DNA of 64,000 bases from assembly GCA_947598325.1 (NCBI GenBank), contig CANQFD010000007.1:1-64000 (forward strand), in the 5' to 3' direction. Below are positions 26,726 to 34,341 of this stretch, one piece after another. Under the pieces are notes generated by a model. The model had not been told where the DNA came from, did no database searches, and saw nothing but the letters and a program-made list of their open reading frames with translations. Both the position numbers and the translations under genes were made by a program. The DNA comes from an uncultured Bacilli bacterium (GTDB taxonomy: Bacteria; Bacillota_I; Bacilli_A; RF39; UBA660). Within the stretch, counting starts at the first letter, position 1; every line of letters begins with the position of its first letter.

Positions 26726-27098
26726 TTTTTAATTTATTTCCTTTATCAATAACTTTTGCTATTAAAGAACCTGTATTAGTTATGTTTTTATCAGTAGTAA
26801 ATAGTTTATTTTTATTCATTATTAAATCTTCTGATTTACTAACTAATTTAAGATTTGATAAATCAATATTTTTTCTATTTCCATCGAGAAAAATTAAATT
26901 ATATCCTTTTGGAATCTTACCATATTTTTTTTCATAAATATATCTATGTTTTAACTGCCATTTATTAGGCTCTTTTATTTTAATTTCTATATATCCATCT
27001 TTAGTTATTCTTTCTGAGCCTACATCTCTATGATTTGCTGGAATATTCCCTTTTTTGAATCTAGTTGCTTTAGTTTTTTCTATTGATTCTATACTCAT
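26712..27098 (-). CDS. truncated HNH homing-type endonuclease, probably inactive
   Basis: 128 residues from ATG 27098. RFKKGNIPANHRDVGSERI, EIKIKEPNKWQLKHRYIYEKK, IPKGYNLIFLDGNRKNIDLSNL and SEDLIMNKN match the common phage HNH family (PF13392-like). Two oddities are visible. The frame upstream of the ATG still reads GNIPHNKGKRQNDY, a family motif, until a TAA at about 27138, so the normal N-terminal DNA-binding segment has been lost. The usual His of PKGH is Tyr (PKGY). It looks like a decaying selfish gene joined to the 30-codon frame upstream. Confidence 0.75.
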   Translation of the reverse strand: MSIESIEKTKATRFKKGNIPANHRDVGSERITKDGYIEIKIKEPNKWQLKHRYIYEKKYGKIPKGYNLIFLDGNRKNIDLSNLKLVSKSEDLIMNKNKLFTTDKNITNTGSLIAKVIDKGNKLKNERL

Positions 27099-27123
27099 AT
27101 AATCATTTTGTCTTTTTCCTTTA

Positions 27124-27216
27124 TTATGTGGGATATTCCCTTAGTTCTTCTTCATCATTTAGCCTTTCCAATTCTTCAAATAAATAATTATTTAAATCAA
27201 CTAAACTATTTTTCAT
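27124..27216 (-). CDS. truncated 30-residue phage protein
   Basis: A strong AGGAGG precedes ATG 27216. The product MKNSLVDLNNYLFEELERLN continues for ten residues and stops. The first 25 residues resemble the N-terminus of a small phage protein family that is normally longer. Its end falls on the remnant of the adjacent HNH gene, suggesting that a deletion fused the two. Confidence 0.5.
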   Translation of the reverse strand: MKNSLVDLNNYLFEELERLNDEEELREYPT

Positions 27217-27382
27217 AATACCTCCTATATATAGTTTTTAATTTATAAAACCATAGGAGTTTAACATATCTTTTTATTTGTTCTTCTAAAACTACAACTC
27301 TATTATTAGTTTTTGCAAATTTTATTCCTATCATTAAAATTATAGATAATACAATTCCTGTTATAATTATTGTTTTTTTCAT
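27206..27382 (-). CDS. small membrane protein, unknown function
   Basis: 58 residues starting MKKTIIITGIVLSIILMIGI, one N-terminal membrane helix and a basic tail. The start overlaps the upstream stop (ATGA) and the end overlaps the next gene, so it is translationally coupled. No family is recognised. Confidence 0.55.
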   Translation of the reverse strand: MKKTIIITGIVLSIILMIGIKFAKTNNRVVVLEEQIKRYVKLLWFYKLKTIYRRYYEK

Positions 27383-27819
27383 TTTTCTTTCCTCTCTTTC
27401 AATGTTTTTTTAATTTCTTCTAATTTTCTATACACTTGAGCCTCTTCATATGGCACTAGATGTATTATTTTTCTAACTTGTAGATTTTCTATATATTTAT
27501 ATACATATATCTTATCAATCCACTCTTTACTTTTTCTAAGTTCATCTTCTTTAGCATCTAATAATTTTTTTCTATCTTCTGATATTATTTTTATTTCATC
27601 TAGTCTTTTATCTATTTGTTTTTTTTCTTTTATAATTAAATAATCATCGAATGAATTACTTATGTTTCCACCATCTACATTAATTTTGTCGAATTTTGTC
27701 GATTTAGGTTGAGTTTTTGCGAACAATTTTTCTTTTTCTTCTAATATCTCATTATATAATTTTTGAACTTTATAATAGTTCCTTTTATATTCTTCATATG
27801 TTAAATAAATACTACTCAT
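27379..27819 (-). CDS. phage late transcription regulator-like protein (ArpU/RinA type)
   Basis: 146 residues from ATG 27819, six nt after GGAG. A long charged helical N-terminal region precedes SKEWIDKIYVYKYIENLQVRKI and YEEAQVYRKLEEIKK, which looks like the sigma-70 region-4-type helix-turn-helix of DUF1492/ArpU/RinA late regulators. These sit at the end of the early operon and switch on packaging and morphogenesis genes, which is its position here. Confidence 0.65.
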   Translation of the reverse strand: MSSIYLTYEEYKRNYYKVQKLYNEILEEKEKLFAKTQPKSTKFDKINVDGGNISNSFDDYLIIKEKKQIDKRLDEIKIISEDRKKLLDAKEDELRKSKEWIDKIYVYKYIENLQVRKIIHLVPYEEAQVYRKLEEIKKTLKERKEK

Positions 27820-28054
27820 AATATTCTCCATCGTATTCACTAACATTCATATAATAGTTATCCCATAAAGCCTCATTTTCAGCTCTTAATTTTACTATTG
27901 TTCTACCTTGTTGTTCTATTAATTCATCTTTTAATTCGATTGTTGATTCAAATTCTTTTATTTTGTTTTCATCTATAACTATTGTTATAACTAAACCACT
28001 AACAATTAGTATTATTCCTATAATTGCTAGGATATGTGCTATTTTTTTACTCAT
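27812..28054 (-). CDS. small membrane protein with coiled coil
   Basis: 80 residues from ATG 28054 (MSKKIAHILAIIGIILIVSG) with AGGTG upstream. One N-terminal membrane helix is followed by a coiled-coil segment (ELKDELIEQQGRTIVKLRAENEAL). It is coupled to the regulator gene downstream. Function unknown. Confidence 0.55.
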   Translation of the reverse strand: MSKKIAHILAIIGIILIVSGLVITIVIDENKIKEFESTIELKDELIEQQGRTIVKLRAENEALWDNYYMNVSEYDGEYYE

Positions 28055-28055
28055 A

Positions 28056-28211
28056 CTATTCACCTACCGTTTCTAATGCTGATACTAATTCAAATAAGAT
28101 ATTTCCTGATATTTTATATTCGCTCCATGGTTCATAATCTAAATCGTTTTTATGTTTTCTTAATAGTTTTTTAATTTCAATTAATGTATTATTTAATAAT
28201 TCATTATTCAT
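28056..28211 (-). CDS. small phage protein, unknown function
   Basis: 51 residues (MNNELLNNTLIEIKKLLRKH, DYEPWSEYKISGNILFEL), preceded by AAGGAAG. It ends two bases upstream of the next start. Mostly helical; not recognised. Confidence 0.55.
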   Translation of the reverse strand: MNNELLNNTLIEIKKLLRKHKNDLDYEPWSEYKISGNILFELVSALETVGE

Positions 28212-28241
28212 TTTATTTCACTTCCTTATTTAATGAATTAT

Positions 28242-29633
28242 CTATCCCCCAACATAAACACCATTTTTATGTGTTATTCCTTCAATTTGCGGAATTATAC
28301 TATATATTTCGTCATTTTCAATACTATTTATTACATCACATACATATTTACTGGATTCCGCTAAATAGTCTGAAACTTCTTGAATATTACCAATAAAATC
28401 AAGCTTATTTGTCTTTTTATTTATACAACATACATTTCCTTTATATTTGCTAGTAAAAACAATTTTTTCATCTTGACTTTTAAACATAGAATTGAATTTT
28501 TCTATTGCTTTTAATTTTGCTTGTTGGGATATATGAGTATAAGTTTTTAATGTAATAGAAATATCAGAATGTCCTAAAATGTCACTGATGGTTTTTACAT
28601 CGATTCCATTTTCAATATTAATACTAGCGAATGTATGCCTTAAAGCATGAAATTTTATAGGTTCTACTCCTACTTTTTTCATAAAACTATTATAAAATTT
28701 TCTATATGATCTTGGTTCGATTGGCTTATGCGAATTGCTTAATATATAATCACTTTCATCTTTTTTTATTGTTTTTAATATTTCTATAATTTCATTTGTG
28801 ATTGGTATTTGTCTAATTGAATTTTTAGTCTTCCCAGGAGTAATAATTATTTTTGTTGGTTCTAATTCATCTAGTGGATTATATATTCTTTGTATTGTTT
28901 TATTAACATTTATAATTTTTTCTTCAAAATTAACATCTTTATATTGCAAAGCGCAAATTTCTCCAATTCTCATTCCTGTATATATACCTAACAAAATGCC
29001 AACACTTTTTGAAGATACATTTTTTAAAATATAGTCAATTATTTTTTTATATTCTTTTTCAGTATAAACTTGCTTTTTAGTTTCAATTTGTAATGTTTTT
29101 GGTATTTTAATTTGTTTAAATGCAAAATCAGGAAATATATGTTCTTCTTGTCCATCTCTTATAACTGCTTTAACTAGCAATAATGAATCCCTTATATAAT
29201 GTTCTGAAATACCTTTTTTCTCTTTACCACCTTTTTCCTTACACCAATATGCAAACATTTGAAGTAATTTATTATTAAATTGTTCACAAGGTATATCACC
29301 TAAACAAGGTATTATATTATACATAAATAAATTAACATAATTAGCATAAGTACTTTCTCTTATTTCATATTTCTTTTTTTCTAACCAGTATCCAGCATAA
29401 TACTTAAATATCTTCGTATTTACTTCTGTTGACAGTTCATATTTAATTATTTTATCTGGATTATCTGCAAGTTCTATTCCTAAATAATCAAATAACTTTT
29501 GTAAATCATCTAAACATACTGTTCCATTATTATTTAATATTTCTTCTACTCCCCATTCACTTGTATTTAATATTGGAGCAATATCTTTAAAATGATTATC
29601 AATTTTTTTAATTAATAATTCTTTTATTTTCAT
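28242..29633 (-). CDS. tyrosine recombinase with C-terminal NUMOD1-like domain
   Basis: 463 residues. Residues about 70-175 form the SAM-like core-binding domain (YAGYWLEKKKYEIRESTYANY). Residues about 190-385 hold a complete catalytic set: Arg in YTGMRIGE, His-x-x-Arg in HALRHTF, His in LGHSDIS and Tyr in KTYTHIS. The C-terminal 75 residues (CINKKTNKLDFIGNIQEVSDYL) resemble a NUMOD1-like DNA-binding module, an unusual addition. It is not next to either attachment site, and a serine integrase is present, so a role other than phage integration is inferred (element resolution, a nested element or DNA inversion). Confidence 0.85.
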   Translation of the reverse strand: MKIKELLIKKIDNHFKDIAPILNTSEWGVEEILNNNGTVCLDDLQKLFDYLGIELADNPDKIIKYELSTEVNTKIFKYYAGYWLEKKKYEIRESTYANYVNLFMYNIIPCLGDIPCEQFNNKLLQMFAYWCKEKGGKEKKGISEHYIRDSLLLVKAVIRDGQEEHIFPDFAFKQIKIPKTLQIETKKQVYTEKEYKKIIDYILKNVSSKSVGILLGIYTGMRIGEICALQYKDVNFEEKIINVNKTIQRIYNPLDELEPTKIIITPGKTKNSIRQIPITNEIIEILKTIKKDESDYILSNSHKPIEPRSYRKFYNSFMKKVGVEPIKFHALRHTFASINIENGIDVKTISDILGHSDISITLKTYTHISQQAKLKAIEKFNSMFKSQDEKIVFTSKYKGNVCCINKKTNKLDFIGNIQEVSDYLAESSKYVCDVINSIENDEIYSIIPQIEGITHKNGVYVGG

Positions 29634-29802
29634 TTTTCAATTTTCTAATATCCTCCTCTATATTTTCAATTTGTCTTTTTTTATATCCAAAACCATTATC
29701 ACCATTTGCTTTAATATCTTCTTGTATTCTTTTGATACACTCTTCTTTAAATTTAATTTGATTTGCAATAGATGGGTCTTTAATTAATTCTTTAAATTTC
29801 AT
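29608..29802 (-). CDS. small charged phage protein
   Basis: 64 residues (MKFKELIKDPSIANQIKFKE), helical and charged throughout with no known domain. It overlaps the downstream recombinase start by 26 nt. Function unknown. Confidence 0.5.
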   Translation of the reverse strand: MKFKELIKDPSIANQIKFKEECIKRIQEDIKANGDNGFGYKKRQIENIEEDIRKLKNENKRIIN

Positions 29803-29869
29803 TTTTACCTCTTTCTAATATTTCTAATATTTCCATAATATCAGTTCCCATAATAGCCCATTTTTCCAT
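29792..29869 (-). CDS. possible 25-residue peptide or frameshifted tail of the repeat protein
   Basis: Frame MEKWAIMGTDIMEILEILER continues upstream without a stop into the end of the repeat gene (NEVFNKIETLR). It may be a separate tiny gene or the original C-terminus of that protein, now out of frame. The ribosome site is weak. Confidence 0.3.
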   Translation of the reverse strand: MEKWAIMGTDIMEILEILERGKNEI

Positions 29870-29880
29870 TCGTAAAGTTT

Positions 29881-30528
29881 CTATTTTATTAAATACCTCG
29901 TTAATAATCTTGTCGTTTTGTTCCAATCTCCTGTGTTCCTATCTCCTGTGTTACAATCTCCTGTGTTCCTATATCCTGTGTTACAATCTCCTGTGTTCCT
30001 ATATCCTGTGTTCCAATCTCCTGTGTTCCTATCTCCTGTGTTACAATCTCCTGTGTTCCTATCTCCTGTGTTCCTATCTCCTGTGTTCCTATATCCTGTG
30101 TTACAATCTCCTGTGTTCCTATATCCTGTGTTCCTATCTCCTGTGTTCCTATATCCTGTGTTCCTATATCCTGTGTTACAAAAACCAGAATTTCCTGTAC
30201 CTGTATTTGCCATCTGCATAAATTCTTCTTTAGGTATTTCTCTAACTATTTTTATTTTGTTAGTTACTGATTTTGTTCCATCTTCAGAATCTTTTACTTC
30301 TCCTAATGCTTCTATTTCACAAAATCTATTTGTTTCAACATTAAAACTATAATAATTATCTACATCAAATAAACTTTTACAAAAGTGAAATCCATAATTA
30401 CAAATACCTATTGGTTCTTTTGTTTCATAAGTCTTTCCTACTTCATATTGAAATGGTTTATATCCTCCTGTACAACATAAATTTTCATTAAATCCTTTAT
30501 ATCCTTTTACTTTTTCAGTTTTCTTCAT
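29881..30528 (-). CDS. phage protein with 17 tandem NTG-type pentapeptides
   Basis: 215 residues. Residues 1-115 (VKGYKGFNENLCC, GICNYGFHFCKSLFDV, RFCEIEALGEV, KIKIVREIPKEEF) match a widespread DUF7666-like N-terminal domain. Then come 17 pentapeptides of the form N-T-G-(D/Y)-(R/C/W), likely a beta-helix, encoded by 15-bp tandem repeats. The end is abrupt (TTRLLTRYLIK), unlike related proteins that have a further C-terminal domain, so a frameshift at the repeat end is suspected. Function unknown. Pentapeptide-type helices can mimic DNA or bind protein, but nothing here shows that. Confidence 0.7.
   Translation of the reverse strand: MKKTEKVKGYKGFNENLCCTGGYKPFQYEVGKTYETKEPIGICNYGFHFCKSLFDVDNYYSFNVETNRFCEIEALGEVKDSEDGTKSVTNKIKIVREIPKEEFMQMANTGTGNSGFCNTGYRNTGYRNTGDRNTGYRNTGDCNTGYRNTGDRNTGDRNTGDCNTGDRNTGDWNTGYRNTGDCNTGYRNTGDCNTGDRNTGDWNKTTRLLTRYLIK
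29927..30181 (-). repeat. 15-bp tandem repeat, 17 units
   Basis: Seventeen contiguous 15-bp units (plus-strand consensus CTCCTGTGTTCCTAT), varying only at the positions that set the fourth and fifth residues of each pentapeptide. The length is likely to change by slippage or recombination. Confidence 0.9.
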
Positions 30529-30529
30529 A

Positions 30530-30838
30530 CTATAATTCCCTTTCTACTATTTTTAGTAACTTTATACAAAAATCGTATAAATTTTCTTCCTTAATTTTTA
30601 CTATTATTTTTTTATTATTTTTCTTATTTTCTATATACTTTCTTAATTTCATTTCTGTTAATATTTCTAATGCTCTTTCTTTTGTTTTGTAAAATCCTAA
30701 TGGAACATCACAATCATCTAAATCATCATATCTTATATCATATATTCCAAAACCATTTTCTTCTTCACAAGTAGCAACATATAATTTATTTACTTTTTCT
30801 AATATGTTTTTATCTTGACTTCTAATCCATAATTCCAT
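30530..30838 (-). CDS. conserved small phage/mobile-element protein
   Basis: 102 residues beginning MELWIRSQDKNILEKVN, with FGIYDIRYDDLDD and LGFYKTKERALEILTEM. This MELWIRSQD...YKTKERA pattern is common in small uncharacterised proteins of Firmicute mobile elements. Function unknown. It lies one base upstream of the repeat-protein gene. Confidence 0.6.
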   Translation of the reverse strand: MELWIRSQDKNILEKVNKLYVATCEEENGFGIYDIRYDDLDDCDVPLGFYKTKERALEILTEMKLRKYIENKKNNKKIIVKIKEENLYDFCIKLLKIVEREL

Positions 30839-30840
30839 AA

Positions 30841-31044
30841 TTATTCACCATCCTCAATAATACCTATTGTTTCGATTGGCTCATCATCTAGTGCTTTTAA
30901 AATACACTCTACATTTTGAATATCTAATCTATTTTCTTTTATTAATAAATTAAGATATCTTCTTAATGTTAAATATCTATCTTCAATTATTTTATAAGTA
31001 TCAATTGATTTATTATTTAAAACGTTATTCATTGCATCTATCAT
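30841..31044 (-). CDS. small phage protein, unknown function
   Basis: 67 residues from ATG 31044 (MIDAMNNVLNNKSIDTYKII), with AAGGAAG 8 nt upstream. Helical with an acidic end. It overlaps the upstream gene by 20 nt. No family is recognised. Confidence 0.5.
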   Translation of the reverse strand: MIDAMNNVLNNKSIDTYKIIEDRYLTLRRYLNLLIKENRLDIQNVECILKALDDEPIETIGIIEDGE

Positions 31045-31294
31045 TTTTTTCACTTCCTTGTAATATATTTAGTAGTTCATATACCTTATCAGTAGTAGAT
31101 AAATAAGGTAGTATATTTTTAATAAACACTATTGCTTTTTCATTTCTTGTTTTATATTTTTTGGTATCTGCTCTTGATACATTTAAAAATTGTTCTAATT
31201 GGTTTCTATAAAACTTACTATAATCTAAACTATCTCTTTCAAGTAAAGCCCTGCACCAATGTTCGTTCATTATTGATGTAATCTTTTCACCCAT
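31025..31294 (-). CDS. small phage protein, unknown function
   Basis: 89 residues (MGEKITSIMNEHWCRALLER, FYRNQLEQFLNVSRADTKKYKT). The TAATG overlap with the recombinase stop and the AAAGGATT site support this start. Mostly helical; not recognised. Confidence 0.5.
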   Translation of the reverse strand: MGEKITSIMNEHWCRALLERDSLDYSKFYRNQLEQFLNVSRADTKKYKTRNEKAIVFIKNILPYLSTTDKVYELLNILQGSEKNDRCNE

Positions 31295-32136
31295 TAATAT
31301 CGAATCCTTTCTAATTTATTTTTCTTTTCTTTGTTAGATGTCATAGTATATATTGCAGTTGTTTTTATATCGTTATGTCCTAAAATATCTCTTAGTTCAT
31401 CTAAATCAATACCATTTTCTTTACATTTTTTAGCGAATAAATGTCGCCATGCATGAGGATGTATTTTATTAGGATTAATTTTTGCTTGTTTAGATATTTT
31501 TTTTAATCTTCGCCATATGGTGCTATTATTTAACATCTTATCTTTTTTTACTGGACTAATAAAAATGTAGCCACTACTGATTTTATTTTCTTTACAATAA
31601 TTCTTTAATTCTCTTTTTAATTCATTTGTCATAATCAAAGTTCTTTCTTTTCCTTTGTTGTATGCACCTTTTATAAAATTACTATCTAGTGATTCTACTG
31701 TGAAATATTTTAATTCATCAATTCTAGCACCAGTATGAGCAAATATTTTGATAATAAAATACATATCCATCATATTTAGTTTTTTCGCCCATCTTAACAT
31801 TCTTTTATGTTCTTGTTCCCATATAGGGTCATCAATAGATGTTTTTTGTTGTTCTTTAAACTTTTTTAATGTACAATCATTTAATTTTAAGTATTTTAAA
31901 AACTTATTAACTATAACTATATATTTATTTTTTGATTTAACTTTAAATCCTTTTTCAGTTAGATTTTCTTTAAAATCAATCATTAAACTTTTATTAAGTT
32001 CAAACTCATCAGGCAAGAAGTCAATTAACTTATTTACTGCATTTCTATAATCACCTATTGTTCTTTTTGATTTTTCATCTAATCTTTCAGAATCAATAAA
32101 ATTATCTAGTTCTTTTTTTATTTCTTCTTTAGTCAT
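31294..32136 (-). CDS. second tyrosine recombinase (XerC/D-like)
   Basis: 280 residues. Residues 1-95 form a SAM-like N-terminal domain. The catalytic domain has Arg in HTGARIDE, HAWRH, LGHNDIK and Tyr in AIYTMTS, all intact. It lies among early replication genes rather than at a phage end. A role in resolving or circularising replicating phage DNA is possible, since no RecT/Erf-type recombinase was seen; this is inference. The gap 32137-32268 upstream holds nothing recognisable. Confidence 0.85.
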   Translation of the reverse strand: MTKEEIKKELDNFIDSERLDEKSKRTIGDYRNAVNKLIDFLPDEFELNKSLMIDFKENLTEKGFKVKSKNKYIVIVNKFLKYLKLNDCTLKKFKEQQKTSIDDPIWEQEHKRMLRWAKKLNMMDMYFIIKIFAHTGARIDELKYFTVESLDSNFIKGAYNKGKERTLIMTNELKRELKNYCKENKISSGYIFISPVKKDKMLNNSTIWRRLKKISKQAKINPNKIHPHAWRHLFAKKCKENGIDLDELRDILGHNDIKTTAIYTMTSNKEKKNKLERIRY

Positions 32137-32268
32137 ATTGACTTTACCTCTCTTTCTTCTTTATATACCTAGCAAGATAACCATAATATTATATTGCACC
32201 TATCAAATATCTATCTTTGCTTTATTTAATAAGGTTTTTTAGCATTTTTTAATAATCTATACTTTTTG

Positions 32269-32469
32269 CTATTTTTTAATTGGTTTTATCTTGGATAAAT
32301 CAACTAATTTACTACCATCTATATCAGATGGACAAGCTTTAATAATTGCTTTCGGAATTAAATTTTCTTTAAAATAGAAAAATGTATTTAATACTTCTTC
32401 TTTAGTAGATGAAGTATTCTTTTTGGATTCAATATATATTCTAGTAAGTTCTAATGCTATTTCACCCAC
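32269..32469 (-). CDS. small phage protein, unknown function
   Basis: 66 residues from GTG 32469 (VGEIALELTRIYIESK), chosen because GGAGGTG lies immediately upstream; the longer TTG-initiated version would include that site. Contains NTSSTKEEVLNTFFYFKENL. No family is recognised. Confidence 0.5.
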   Translation of the reverse strand: MGEIALELTRIYIESKKNTSSTKEEVLNTFFYFKENLIPKAIIKACPSDIDGSKLVDLSKIKPIKK

Positions 32470-32488
32470 TATAACACCTCCCAAAATT

Positions 32489-32746
32489 TTAATTATCTAA
32501 ATAATCATCTATTTTTCTTCTGAGTTTATCATCATATGTTCTAAATCCAATTAAATCTAATGCAATAAAATTATTTTCTATGTGATGTAAATTTTCATCA
32601 CTTACTTTTGTTTTATCTTTCATATTTTTAAATAAATCTCTAATCAATTGTTCATTGTATGTTATCGCTGGTGCTAATACTTTTAATTGTTCTGCATATG
32701 TAATTAAATATTCTAATTCTTTTTCACTAAACTTCACTTTTTTCAC
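32489..32746 (-). CDS. small helical phage protein
   Basis: 85 residues (MKKVKFSEKELEYLITYAEQ, LIRDLFKNMKDK, RTYDDKLRRKIDDYLDN). It overlaps the upstream gene by 20 nt and lies in a run of tightly packed early genes. Function unknown. Confidence 0.5.
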   Translation of the reverse strand: MKKVKFSEKELEYLITYAEQLKVLAPAITYNEQLIRDLFKNMKDKTKVSDENLHHIENNFIALDLIGFRTYDDKLRRKIDDYLDN

Positions 32747-32939
32747 CTACCATCTTTATTAATTCTTCATATTCTTCAATAGTCATATGAGTTTTCATAC
32801 AATACTTCTTTATTGATTCAATTAAATGAAATTGTCTATTTACTTCTTCATCAAACTTAATTAATAAATCCTCAACTTTTTGTTTTTCTTTTTTTAGTTT
32901 TTCTAGTTCTTGTTTTAGATTCAGTATTTCTTGTTCCAT
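32727..32939 (-). CDS. small coiled-coil phage protein
   Basis: 70 residues. The first 40 are a predicted coiled coil (LNLKQELEKLKKEKQKVEDL), then CMKTHMTIEEYEELIKMVG. It overlaps both neighbours. Function unknown. Confidence 0.5.
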   Translation of the reverse strand: MEQEILNLKQELEKLKKEKQKVEDLLIKFDEEVNRQFHLIESIKKYCMKTHMTIEEYEELIKMVGEKSEV

Positions 32940-33189
32940 CTTTCTCTCCTTTTTTTAATTCTTTTATTTCTTTTTTTAATTTAATTATTTCTTGATGTAG
33001 GTCAATAGTACTTTCAGTAAGGTCTTTTATTCTTTGTTCATATAAATCTCGTTGTAAAAGTTTTGTTTTTTTCTCAGTATTATATTGAATTATCTTTTCT
33101 TCTAATTCATCACATTTAACATTGTATTTCACTTGTAAAGTATTATATTTTTTTCTTGTCTTTAGATGTTCATATATATGATTAATCAT
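32872..33189 (-). CDS. coiled-coil protein with basic tail
   Basis: 105 residues from ATG 33189 (MINHIYEHLKTRKKYNTLQV), with GGAG 6-7 nt upstream. Long helical coiled coil (CDELEEKIIQYNTEKKTKL, DLHQEIIKLKKEIKELKKG) and a Lys/Arg/Thr-rich C-terminus. It overlaps the replisome organizer stop by 8 nt. It may bind nucleic acid through the tail; no family is recognised. Confidence 0.5.
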   Translation of the reverse strand: MINHIYEHLKTRKKYNTLQVKYNVKCDELEEKIIQYNTEKKTKLLQRDLYEQRIKDLTESTIDLHQEIIKLKKEIKELKKGEKDGTRNTESKTRTRKTKKRKTKS

Positions 33190-33994
33190 CTTCATTCTCC
33201 TCACCATCATTTCCCTCATTTAACCAATCATAATCAAATATTTCGTTTATTTCTTTTTGTTCTTCTTCTGATAATTCTCTATGTTTAGGTAGTTCATTAT
33301 CTTTTATTTCTTGTAGTGTTTTATATCCTGCAGTTTTCCAATTTCTTAATATTCCATTAACATAGTTAAATGTCCTTTTATTATTTAAAGTAGATATTTC
33401 TATTGCATATTTAATTATTTCTTCATCATACGACAACAACCAGTCATCTATCTTTTCTACTTCTATTGAACTTAAAGTTCTTCCAAAATTATTTTCTATA
33501 TACTCATATATAGTTGTAGTTTTAGATATAACTATATCTTTATCTTTATCTTTTAACTTTAGTTCTAGTTCTATCTTTGGTGGACACTTGTCCACCTCTT
33601 GTCTTCTTAATAATCTTTGTTGTTGTTTTTTAAATGCACCGAGGCTTTTAGAACCAATAAGATTTTCTAATTGAGTAAGATATATTTCACCATTATCTAA
33701 TATTTTTATTAATCCTATTTTTTTAAGTAATTCCATAGCGATTGTGACTGTGTCAAAATCCATTTTTGTCATCTCAGATAATTTTTTATTATCATATGGT
33801 ATTAACATATTTCCTACATTGCGAATTAAAATACCATTTGTTTTTAAACTTTTTAAACACAATTTTAAGTAAAAATAAGCATAATCTCGACCATTAGGTT
33901 TTTGGCTTTCTAACCAATCTATAGCATCATCATCAAAGAAATCTTCTTTTAATAATAACCAATAAAACTTTGTGTCTTTATCGTATTTAGCCAT
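33182..33994 (-). CDS. phage replisome organizer, DnaD-like
   Basis: 270 residues. Residues 1-120 form the Phage_rep_org_N winged-helix domain (DTKFYWLLLKEDFFDDDAIDWL, LSEMTKMDFDTV). A linker (QEVDKCPPKIELELKLKDKD) follows, then about 165-235 a DnaD/DnaB_2 C-terminal domain (YEYIENNFGRTLSSIEVEKIDDW, FNYVNGILRNWKTAGYKT). It opens the phage origin and loads the host helicase. The linker DNA holds a perfect palindrome, a candidate origin element. Confidence 0.9.
   Translation of the reverse strand: MAKYDKDTKFYWLLLKEDFFDDDAIDWLESQKPNGRDYAYFYLKLCLKSLKTNGILIRNVGNMLIPYDNKKLSEMTKMDFDTVTIAMELLKKIGLIKILDNGEIYLTQLENLIGSKSLGAFKKQQQRLLRRQEVDKCPPKIELELKLKDKDKDIVISKTTTIYEYIENNFGRTLSSIEVEKIDDWLLSYDEEIIKYAIEISTLNNKRTFNYVNGILRNWKTAGYKTLQEIKDNELPKHRELSEEEQKEINEIFDYDWLNEGNDGEENEDD
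33579..33596. other. candidate phage replication origin palindrome
   Basis: GGTGGACA-CT-TGTCCACC, a perfect 8-bp inverted repeat inside the replisome-organizer linker codons (EVDKCPP), followed by AAAGAT direct repeats. Origins inside the initiator gene are common in Gram-positive siphophages. Confidence 0.45.
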
Positions 33995-34105
33995 TTATTT
34001 TTTCCTTAATTCTTTAATTACTGTCTTAATCATTATTAGGATAATTGATATTCCTAATGTTATGATGATTGCTAATGCCAGTATTTCTAATGTTTTTAAT
34101 ATCAT
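33995..34105 (-). CDS. 36-residue single-span membrane peptide
   Basis: AGGAGG lies 7 nt before ATG 34105. The product MILKTLEILALAIIITLGIS continues to a basic KELRKK end, forming one membrane helix. It overlaps the upstream stop (ATGA). Function unknown. Confidence 0.55.
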   Translation of the reverse strand: MILKTLEILALAIIITLGISIILIMIKTVIKELRKK

Positions 34106-34341
34106 TTCTCGTCCTCCTCAATATCTTTGATTAAATGATAGATAGCATAATTACTAATATGTCCATATCTATTTTTACCTTGTGTCATTTCAGTTTCTAT
34201 ACCGAATCCTTTTTCTTGTAAAATAAATATTATTCCTGATAATCTAGTTGCACCATATCTTTTTATAGCCTCATTAGATGTAATTGATTTATATTTTCTT
34301 AAATGTGCGATGATATCAGTTATCTGACTTCTTTTAGTCAT
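34102..34341 (-). CDS. small helix-turn-helix protein of the early operon
   Basis: 79 residues from ATG 34341 (MTKRSQITDIIAHLRKYKSI), with GGGTGA upstream. TSNEAIKRYGATRLSGIIFILQEKGF is a winged-helix pattern seen in small phage DNA-binding proteins. It probably regulates early genes or assists replication. It overlaps the preceding membrane-protein gene. Confidence 0.6.
   Translation of the reverse strand: MTKRSQITDIIAHLRKYKSITSNEAIKRYGATRLSGIIFILQEKGFGIETEMTQGKNRYGHISNYAIYHLIKDIEEDEK

Noticed and set aside
29927-30181. CRISPR-like array
   Set aside because: The units are contiguous 15-mers with no spacers and encode a pentapeptide repeat; no cas gene is present.
29910-30352. Two long plus-strand frames with repeating Leu/Cys/Ser/Pro units
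   Set aside because: They arise because the 15-bp tandem repeat is open in several frames; the minus-strand gene has a ribosome site and a conserved N-terminal domain.
28242-32136. Either tyrosine recombinase as the integrase of this prophage
   Set aside because: The attachment-site layout (palindromic attP arms, 4-bp core, integrase adjoining attR) fits the serine recombinase, and both tyrosine enzymes lie deep inside the genome.
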